Part shown: positions 54,346 through 64,000 of the stretch, piece after piece
Layout: each line of letters opens with the position of its first letter
Position numbering within the stretch: the first letter of the stretch is position 1
Assembly (NCBI GenBank): GCA_000442125.1
Contig: KE546965.1
Span: forward strand, 248,001 to 312,000
From: Opeltia flavorubescens
Lineage: Eukaryota > Ascomycota > Lecanoromycetes > Teloschistales > Teloschistaceae
Direction: 5' to 3'
DNA: 64,000 bases
Made by a program: the position numbers and the translations under genes
The notes under the pieces: generated by a model
Seen by the model: only the letters and a program-made list of their open reading frames with translations
Told to the model about the DNA's origin: nothing
Databases searched by the model: none

Positions 54346-56217
54346 CTTCTGAGACTTTCACGCTGACAGTGAGCTATGAGACTGGAGCCGTGAAAATATT
54401 GAGTGCAGATATCGAAGGATCTTATTGCTCGATAGTACTTGGTTGGATTATTTTTGGTCCCGAAGCCGGCTCTGGCCCTAATATCCTGGCCACTTGATAG
54501 TGTAAACATATTTCCCGACATACCAGAGAGCCTTGAGTATTTCCGCTCTGGAGCTTATGCCAGCTAATCAGTCTTGAGTAAATGTTGCGAAGGAGAAAAA
54601 ATTGGGGCTCTGCAAGGGTAGATTTTTTGGTAGCGGGTAATGTGATACTTACCCGATATCCGTATTCATGCCGCACGTCTTCCGTGACTATCGACACGTT
54701 TCGTTTGGTTTCACCATGACAGCTGTCCCATAGTGCACTTGTTTCTCCTTAGTCGTTATTGGCGTGTCGGCGTCACTTCTTCAACTTTCTCGCAGCGTGA
54801 TAGCTACAACCAAGTTCCTTCACTCGCGCATTGCACGTATTGTTTCTGCAGAAGGAATTTCGAGGAGCACCCTGCAAATGCTCATTGAGAAAGACCCATT
54901 CTGATGTCCAATCATGATATCCAGGTACCGACTGTGCGTTGCAAACGCAAAGCGATTGTCAGATCAACCAAATTAGCGACCCAGATATCTGCACAATCAA
55001 TAAGAAAACCGCTTCGAGCAGTGTCATCCTCAAAATTCTTGTAGCAAATCAAAGTGATCCGATCTTAAAAACGAGAAGCCAAGCGCTATTCTGTAAACTT
55101 AAAGATGCATGGTAAATGTTTGACAGCATAAAGCATCTATTGACAGTAATTCGGCTTGAGCCAAAGTCGTGAAAACCAACCGTATATATTCCTGCACGAT
55201 ATTTGCTCATCCATAATCGCATATTGGGGCAACGTACATTGCAAGACCGCAGTACCTGAGATCATGCCCTAGCGAAAAACATCGAGAAAAATGATTGTCA
55301 CATGATCATGACCATTAGACGATATAAAGATACACTTATAGTTGTATAAATGCGAGTTCGACGTTTGCGTCTGCGTTAGGCTGTTAAGCAAGCCGGGGGA
55401 ACGCTCAGGGGGATGGCAGTCACCCAACCCGTGACCATTACTGGTGTGATGGATCGTGCTTCTCAACTGATCTCACCTTTGACTCTAATGTTGGAAAGCT
55501 AGCCGTGTTCCTCTAGGTTCTCGATTGTCCATAGTGAATGGCTTCGAAAGGAGATTCGAGGACAAATACTTAGTTTCAAAGCTTCGAAGTTCTCACGTCT
55601 TTTACCTAAATGCTGTGATACTTGCATTCGCGTTGAAACCGAGCACGCTGCAATTGCCTTACGTCCCAGGAGTGAGGTGCACCAACCGAACAATCCGAGA
55701 GACCTAAAGGATGGGCGACTCAAGTTATCGGATAATAGGAGATTGAAATTCGTGTATCTTAGGCACGAGTCGTTTCGAGGGCTGTTCCTTACAGCAGTCA
55801 GCGACGGTGCGACCATGCGTTGATCGAATCTACCTTAAGAGAAACGTCCATTGGAGCTTATCTCGACTGGCTGTTCTTGTCTACAGCATGGATGATCATG
55901 AATGATAAATCTTTACGCAGTCGGCTCAGGGAATATCAACCGATTGGAGGTGTCCTTGATCCCAGTTTTCATTTGTTGGTCCACCCGCATAGAATGTCGG
56001 TGCCATGAGAAGCAACGGAGAAGATAAGTTACTGTTCTGATCGGAGAACACCAGAAGAGACGTGTGACAAAAGAACACACAGACTCTCAACCTGACACCG
56101 ACTCTTGGAAACACAGCCAAGCAAAGCCGTGCTCATGAGAATGCTATGCAAGCATCCGGCATCAACATTGTGGTTTCCACTACTTCTTCAGACCGAGCTC
56201 CGATAGTCTGCAAGATG
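54346..56217. other. Long intergenic region without recognised gene
   Basis: 1.9 kb. Minus frame 55499-55816 (105 codons) and its plus-strand shadows have no domain or splice support. No repeat or RNA gene recognised. The left part should be the promoter of the secreted-protein gene. Confidence 0.45.
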
Positions 56218-56557
56218 TCACTCCTGACGTTCGACAGCACCGGTGAGACGGCGTTTGTTCTCGAGCTCTGCTATTTTCTTCTCCAGACTGGTTTTCTTGG
56301 TAACGAGGTTCTTTCGAGTGTTGTCTAGGTGAGCCACTATTTCTTGGGTAGGAGCCTCTCGCCTCCTTTTCATTGCCTGCAGGAAGAAAGTACGGTCAGC
56401 TTTCGATTGCAGGTTTAATGGGGACTCCGCTCCGCTTTACCTTTTTTGCATCCTGTGAAGTCTTCAGACCGGCGCCGTACCAAGCGCCCGTTGCAGTGAC
56501 GGCAGCAACAGACCCAGTGAGAATCACAGTCCTGTACTTCGTTGGCAGGGACATCAT
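56218..56557 (-). CDS. Small membrane protein with a coiled coil
   Basis: Two exons, 56557-56441 and 56376-56218, with a 64-bp intron, giving 91 aa. The reading is MMSLPTKYRTVILTGSVAAV, then TATGAWYGAGLKTSQDAKK, then a charged coiled coil (EIVAHLDNTRKNLVTKKTSL). One N-terminal hydrophobic helix followed by a heptad-like helix is the pattern of several small fungal mitochondrial or ER proteins. No exon is long enough to stand out alone, but splice sites, phase and composition agree. It is divergent from SHB17 with about 370 bp between starts. Function unknown. Confidence 0.72.
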
Positions 56558-56923
56558 TAGATTTGCATTGATCTATTCCGTTGTTTCTTCCTAGAGAACT
56601 CAGAAGTCGTCTCAAATAAAGAGCTAACCGTTTTTAGGCTAAGCGACTACGCTTGCACCTGCCGTATACAAGTACGCCATTTAAGCCGTTTCTGGTCTCT
56701 CTTCACATCACTTCCGAGTCTGCTGATATACTGAGATATCTGGTTCTTCTCTTCTGTGACAAGTATTTGTGCTGTGGATGAGACAATTCGGATTCTCTAC
56801 GCAGAACTGGTCCAATTTGGTCTATGGCATTGTGATATCTGGGCATCGTGCTGCTGAATCATTTGAACTGTCAGCACATCAAACATTGCTTACAACCCTA
56901 ATCATTGGCCTTGGTAGACTGCT
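56558..56923. promoter_or_regulatory. Divergent promoter, coiled-coil gene and SHB17
   Basis: 366 bp between the divergent start codons; no specific factor site was identified. Confidence 0.45.
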
Positions 56924-57933
56924 ATGGCCACCCCTCGGGTATTCATCATTCGACATGGGGAGACCGAGTGGTCCCTCAATGGGCGACACACAGGTACTAC
57001 AGAGCTTCCATTGACTGCCAATGGAGAGAAGAGAATCAGAGCCACAGGCCAAGCTCTTGTAGGAGATGATCGCTTGATCGTGCCTTCGCAACTTGCACAC
57101 ATGTCTGTCGACACATTGTCGCCAAAGCCTTGGCCATTCTCCTAACCGTTTGCTTCAGATATGTATCTCCTCGTAAACGAGCTCAGAGAACGCTAGAGCT
57201 GCTCAATTTGGGTTGCCGGGACAGACTACCTTGGGAGAAACAGCAGCAGACTCAACCGCTTGATATCCGTACTGATGCCAAGGTCCAGATCGAGGACGAC
57301 ATCAGAGAATGGGACTACGGCGATTACGAGGGTCTCACAAGTGCAACGATCAGAGACCAAAGGAGCAAGACTGGGGAGGGTCCTTGGGACATTTGGCGGG
57401 ATGGGTGTCCAGGTGGCGAGTACGCAAATTAGAATCTTGTTCAGCGCTAATTAGGAAGCTCATTAAGCGTCGCCAGATCACCTGAGGATGTCACAAATCG
57501 GCTGGACAGAGTAATCGCAGATATTAGGACACGGTTTCATGAGAAATCTATGAATGGACCCAAGACCGGTGAAGTGCCTAGCGATGTACTTGTCGTGGCG
57601 CATGGTCATATACTGAGAGCTTTTGCAATGCGGTGGATCAAGCGCGAGCTTACTACGGGTGTTTCGCTTCTCTTAGAAGGTGAGCTCTCACCGATATGTA
57701 TTTGCTGTATAGGCTGATCAGGTATAAGCCGGAGGCGTGGGGACCCTGAGGTATGGCCCTTGTTTTCAAACTTTCATCCATCTAACACTCTTGTGTAGCT
57801 ACGAGCATCATAATATCGATGAACCTGCCATCCTGTAAGTCGTGTAACAACGGACATGAAATGTTATAGCTAATCTTCTAGGCTCGGAGGAGCTTTCATG
57901 GTCGACGCTGTAGAATCCGTCGGTCAATCATAA
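56924..57933 (+). CDS. SHB17: Sedoheptulose-1,7-bisphosphatase (histidine phosphatase)
   Basis: Six exons: 56924-57102, 57159-57419, 57477-57679, 57729-57750 (22 nt), 57799-57834 (36 nt) and 57882-57933, giving 250 aa. The N-terminal catalytic motif is FIIRHGETEWS, with the phosphohistidine His. Next come YVSPRKRAQRTLELL, REWDYGDYEGLT with the acid residue, and the second catalytic His in VLVVAHGHILRAFAMRW. The C-terminus rebuilds as AGGVGTLSYEHHNIDEPAIL, close to yeast Shb17, which dephosphorylates sedoheptulose 1,7-bisphosphate in riboneogenesis. The tiny exons 4 and 5 are needed to recover this conserved end. Confidence 0.9.
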
Positions 57934-59846
57934 TGAGACATTCTTCGTTCACGACTCCCTTGATTTGCCGTCTGGGTACGCGTCATGAACCAATGGCCGA
58001 GTCGAGCCTTTGGCCACTTGAATGATTGAAACCATCACCGCGTAAGCACATAGGTCTACTTCGCTCGCCTACGCTGTTCGATTGTATAATTCCCACAACG
58101 TCAGCCGTAACATTTACTCGAGCGTAAAAGAGGGTGAGAGTCGAATCGGCCAGGTAAGATCCACAAACCGTAGTTCTTTCCACTGGAGTTTTGAACCATA
58201 ATCGTACCCACGCTTTTGCGTCGATCATCACAATACTCCCATATAATTGAGGACGTAGATGGTAGGCACTGGACACGGTCTGGCTGTTTTATATTCTATT
58301 CCTACGTCCATGCTTCCATTCTACACGGTCCCTCGATACCTATCAGTGAAATTCGATGAGACATATACCGAAGACCAAATTTGTAGTCATCATTGGGCGA
58401 CTTGGCACCGCTCAGAGGAAATAGTACATCAATCCCAGGGGACCTATGAAGACTCATGACCATTTCCAAGCGCACAATCTCAATGCATCTCAGCGATAAT
58501 CTACAACTCGATCTACATCTATTGGACGGTTCAGCATAGCCCTCAAGCTTCCAATCACAACCCATTGTAGCGTGTATCCGTGAAATAATCCTGCAAGCGG
58601 TTTGAAGGGCCGTATGAATATCCTACTACTTTTTCCTTGAATGCTGCAAGGGAGGACGAGAATTAGAGCTCCATTAACCGACTAAAGCGCATAGGAAAAT
58701 GTAGTCGTAAAATTGATTATTTTAGTGCTTGAGTTGTCAAACGCAGGAAGATGGGGCCGTAGGATTTCCAGCTCTTACAGGGATGTTACGCCAATCCATT
58801 TTCCAGTCTTGTATAACTCGCACGGATGGTAGGAGTATACACGAGAATCCGTTCAAATTGCGAGCAGCTTTCTGACCAGTGCCTAATGAAGTGGAGACGA
58901 ATCGAACTATCACCAGGTCATCGAAGCCTACGCATTGTTATGGGACCTAGTTGTTGGGGACTTCTGCATGACAGACTACAAGGCCAAGTTTCAGCTGTTG
59001 TACTTTAGGTTGGTGGTTAACCTATCTTCGTTGTAAGAGATGGAACATAGAGCAGCAATTCAAAGTCTTCGCAGCCAATGGATCAGAACGCACAGACAGA
59101 ACACACAAGCCTCGGCATAAAAAGACTGGGCTTGGGCATCGTGAAGGTTTGCTGCATCGAGACCTGCAATAATAACACGGGCTATGCGTGTTTCATAAGG
59201 CATGAGACTTAGCCCTATGAGAATAAGCGGCACAGCCGAGCTAGAGCTGATGTAGTAAAGCTTGATCCTCCACACATCAAATCCCCCGAGCCTCATTCTT
59301 TAATTTGACTGTAGGATTCAGCCACGTTGACTGCTGAATTCAGTTTTGGCGCTTCGTACCCACGGCTTTAGATACCTCTCTATGCTATGTGCGCATCTCA
59401 AATCGGATGGCCTGGTTATCTTGATGTTAACCTAGCAGTCACCCAGATGTCCAAAGAACCGCAGGTTTTGTCTCTTCCCGACTGCTCCTGCGGGATTCCG
59501 CCTGTCAATTCTCGATATCTGCGTGTCTCCGCCCTTCATTGGAGCAGTGCTATCATCCGGGCTGTGTAACCATGTGTGGGATCCTACTCTTCATGCTGCC
59601 AATTCCCGCAGGATTTGGTCCGTCGAAGTTCTCCTGCAGCCATGTGCTCCTGCGCCCTCAGCTCTGTTATTTCCAGTTTCCGCTGATCCTTGAGCTCTTC
59701 TTCATCTCAAGATATAAAGATAAGTCTTCTGCCAAGATTCATCAAACCATCCTTTCCCACAGTCTCCTTACTCTTGCAAGCATTCGCTTGAATTATCACC
59801 TTTGTTCAGTTGTGATACCCTTTTCCCGTTTTCCTCGCTATCCACC
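57934..59846. other. Long intergenic region without recognised gene
   Basis: 1.9 kb. Several frames of 60-100 codons on both strands overlap and carry no domain; none joins by splicing to anything recognisable. The right 250 bp should be the promoter of the aspartic protease gene. Confidence 0.45.
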
Positions 59847-61591
59847 ATGGCTCTAACAATGTCGTTACTTCTCTCGTATCTGGCTTTGTCACCTTTGATC
59901 CCTTCCGTTGTTGGAAGCTCTCCAAAAGCTCTGTCATTGAATTTCGAGGTGCGAAGAGATAAGGTCTCGGCATCCTCAATCAAAAAGCGGGACATATATT
60001 CTCTGGACCTGAAAGAAGATGTTCAGGGTTATTGGGCAAACATAACACTTGGTGACCCACCACAATACTTCACCCTTCATGTCGACACTGGTAGCAGCGA
60101 CACCTGGGTTCCCTCGGTAGATTCGAACACTTGCCACGACAATGAAGCAGCGTGCCAGATCACAGGGCAATGTACATAATCCTCGACCGGAGTATATGGA
60201 ACTCATACACTGACGTTATTGATAGACGATATGAGTAAATCTAAGACAGCCCGAGAGCTCGACTCAAACTTTACGCTCCGCTATAGTGATCAGTCGAACC
60301 AAACGGGTAAATTCGTCAGTGAAACCATAGCCATTGCCCACGTATCTTTCGACGACTACCCGGTAGGCGTCAGCACACAATCAAACCATCTGGTTAATCT
60401 CCCGCCAAACGAGACCGCTGCCGGTATCTTGGGGCTTGGCTACCCTCGAGGAGAAACAAACGTGATAAATGACGTCGCGGAGCCCTACCCCAATATCGTC
60501 GACAGATTCGCAGCTGATGGTGTTATCGAGACCCGGGCATATAGTATCTGGGTGGATAGCTCTGGTATTACATCATTTCCTTGCTGTTCATAGGGCTTAT
60601 CTAACCTCTCGTCTCAGACTCCTCCACCGCTGGCTCCATCCTATTCGGTGCCGTCGACAAGTCAAAATACACAGGCAAACTGAGAGCTGCGCCAATCGTT
60701 GAAGGGCCATCAGACAAGGACTTTAATCGGACTGCTATTCAACTGACTGATCTGTATCTCACTGACGAGTCTGGTAAATCGTCCTTGTTTCCTCGTGATA
60801 CCGTAGCCTTAGCTATGCTTGACACCGGCTCTACATATTCCTATATGCCCAAAGCAATGCTCGATCAATTGTACGCTTCTGCTGGAGTCCTGTACAGCGA
60901 TGAGACACTGGGCAGTAGCGTCGTCCCGTGCGACTTATACACTGCTAACGCAAATTTCACATTCGGCTTCGGAGCTACTATCGACGGGCCGCAGATCACC
61001 GTACCAATGAGCCAACTGGTTTCTCGATTTCCGATCGACATCACGTTTGAGGACGGTACCCCTGCTTGCAATTTTGGCATAGGGGTCCACCCGGATGGCT
61101 TGATCCTACTTGGTGACTCTTTTCTCCGCTCCGCATATGCCGTTTTCGACCTCGAGAATGATCGGATCGCCCTGGCGCAATCGGTGGCCGGCATCGCGAA
61201 TCCCGAGAACGAACACGTTGTTCCCATCGTCAAAGGCGCAGATGGAATTCCCGAGCTCTATGCCACAGCAACTGCTATTCCTTGGCCACAATCCTATATC
61301 GATGCCTACGAAAGAGCATTGCCTAACGGTTCGGAAGTTGCCGCGCCTGATGCCTCCTCCACTTCAATCTCGATCTCACCAACGGCGACCTCGTACCAAA
61401 TCCCAGCCCCTCGCCCGGAAGCCTCCTTCACGGCCGAAACATCAAGTGGACCAACTCCTACTAGTACACAGTCCTCAAGCTCAGACTCAAACAGCGCGGG
61501 TGTCATGGATCTGAAGGTCACCACCGGAGTGCTGTCTTTGGGATTCACAATGGCTGCAGCGGCAACGATATTAGGGATCTTTGCACTTTAA
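59847..61591 (+). CDS. GPI-anchored aspartic protease (yapsin/candidapepsin-like)
   Basis: Three exons: 59847-60172, 60227-60564 and 60618-61591, with introns of 54 and 53 bp, giving 545 aa (start ATG at 59847). A signal peptide is followed by a short propeptide ending near KKRDIYSLDL (a Lys-Arg cleavage site). Catalytic Asp residues lie in VDTGSSDTWV (Asp80) and LDTGSTYSYM (Asp290), with the flap Tyr region in FTLRYSDQSN and the SSTAGSILFGAVDKSKYTGK and GLILLGDSFLRSAYAVFD motifs of family A1. The tail is Ser/Thr-rich (about 455-515) and ends in a hydrophobic GPI signal (VLSLGFTMAAAATILGIFAL). Predicted to act at the cell surface or wall, processing secreted proteins. Confidence 0.9.
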
Positions 61592-62983
61592 ATATACCTC
61601 TTTGCAAGCATACACCTCGATGGTTTGAAAACATTCACAAATAGAGTACTGCGTGTTATCATGAGCATCCGTACAGCCAACTTTTGTGTCTACAGAGCGG
61701 TCGGGCGTTTCAGGCTATCGCAGCATACAACTGATACCAAAGATGAAAATTTACAATGATAGAGATTACAACTGATAGAGAAGCACTCCAAATAGAAAAT
61801 CTCGGGGACTTTCTTCTAGGTGAAGTGAAAAATAACTACAACGGTTCATATTCATTACGTAAACTTCCTCTTCCCCCAAACCCATCACAATAAGTAAACC
61901 TCCAACTCACATCCCGTCCCCCAATTAAAAAAAAAAAACTTGAATCACCCCATCCCTATCGAAAATTAATTGCATATCCCTTCAGACCTATATACTAAGA
62001 ACCCAAACCTCAAAAATGTTTTGAGTAAGAATCCATCGACATCAATCTCTTTCACCTTTTCTTTCTTCGATGTTCTATCCTCTTTCCTCTTCCTAACCCA
62101 CTTCACTCCCTCACCAATGCATAGACTTCACAACCATAATTCCCACCAAATCCTCCCCATCGATCGACCAAAGAACTGTGTAATAAAGTATCTTCTAAGA
62201 TCAAACCATTTTCAAATACCATCCCCTCCCCCACCGAGAAGATTAAATCCCGGAATCCCATCCACCACCGAACACACTCATCCGTCTCCCTCCAAAAATG
62301 GGGGAAAAGTCTTTCTACATCTCACTTGAGTAATCATCATACCCTCTCTCTCCTACCACTGCAAAAAAAATACAAGCTTTCAAAAACCCCAGGAAAAAAA
62401 AGGAAAATCATATCTTGAATATCCTCTGAACTCGCTATTAAAATCTTGGGGGCACTGAGAAAAGTCGACCACCACACACACTCCGTGCTCCCCATTGCAA
62501 CTAAGAAAGAGTTTTATCCCCTCTCTGTCCCCCCCTCTTCCCATTAAAGAAAAACACACCTCGAGGCACACAACGTGTTATTTTGCAGCACATGTGAGGA
62601 TGCAGTGTCGAGGAATTTATTACAGAACACTGGAACCACACCCATAAAGGATTATAGATGTATACCGGGAAAAGATCTTCACGAAAAAAAGTTCAATGTC
62701 CTGTTCAATTTATTTAAATATTTCTTCATGCATGGGAGAGAAGCGGATGTGGGTATAGAACAAGCCACACACCTCTCCCTCCTCTTCTCTAGTAATATCT
62801 ATCTCTCCCTCTCCGAGCTCTCTCACCCAGGGAAAGATGTACAAGAAAGTGACGTAAAGTGAAGGTTCATGTACATGTCCTCCCCTGCTCCATCTGCGTT
62901 TCCCCTTTCATTCAAATCCACCATAATCCATTCCCACGCTCACACCGACCTAAAGACGTACTCCATTCTCCTCCATCCAAGCA
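61592..62983. other. Convergent 3' intergenic region
   Basis: 1.4 kb between the protease (+) and SMC5 (-) stops. Pyrimidine- and A-rich tracts, including an A run at about 61926-61940; no supported gene. Confidence 0.45.

Positions 62984-64000
<1,017 letters not shown>

Overview
The window is nuclear DNA of a filamentous ascomycete (Pezizomycotina). The genes have short introns (mostly 46-130 bp) with GTRNGT-type donors and CTAAC/CTGAC-like branch sites. Both strands are used. The genes are typical of this group: a cAMP-receptor-like GPCR, Rrp43, Naa50, signal peptide peptidase, Mic19, Rab escort protein, sedoheptulose bisphosphatase, a yapsin-like protease and Smc5. A leotiomycete is my weak guess. 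Isolated n bases at 19752, 24383 and 35202 point to a draft assembly.

Layout. Positions 1-7.5 kb are gene-poor and hold only decayed gene remains, including a relic of an esterase/NLR-like gene. At 8.4-9.7 kb (-) is the GPCR and at 11.8-13.0 kb (-) a MYND zinc-finger protein. At 14-16.2 kb a divergent pair, Naa50-like (-) and Rrp43 (+), shares a 170-bp promoter. At 16.9-20.5 kb (-) are a secreted zinc protease and the ER signal peptide peptidase. At 21.3-31.4 kb lie an ankyrin protein (+), a HeLo-like/DUF7580 protein (-) and a C2H2+PHD finger protein (+), all architectures linked in fungi to NLR-like or incompatibility functions. A four-copy degenerate repeat (24.4-25.6 kb) separates the first two.

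Positions 32.5-39.4 kb (+) hold an F-box-like protein, a GPI-anchored secreted protein, a cyclophilin and a Rab escort protein. Positions 39.4-45.4 kb are mostly non-genic. They contain a three-unit tandem array in which each unit carries a long hairpin (40.5-41.8 kb), a small conserved-looking gene (42.8-43.1 kb), and a run of abutting perfect dyads (43.48-43.65 kb).

Positions 45.4-54.3 kb hold a cupin protein (-), an AIG1-like GTPase (-), a membrane-anchored hexokinase-family protein (-) divergent from MIC19 (+), and a secreted protein (-). Positions 56.2-57.9 kb hold a small coiled-coil protein (-) divergent from SHB17 (+). Positions 59.8-61.6 kb (+) encode a GPI-anchored aspartic protease, and the right edge is the 3' end of SMC5 (-).

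Most genes are unrelated housekeeping loci. Two themes recur: secreted or surface proteolysis (M35-like protease, aspartic protease, two other secreted proteins), and a group of NLR/HET-like accessory genes. The most unexplained DNA is the hairpin array and the dyad run between 40.5 and 43.7 kb. Exon joins below were chosen by eye from splice signals and reading frame; where exon lengths are given, they sum to a multiple of three.
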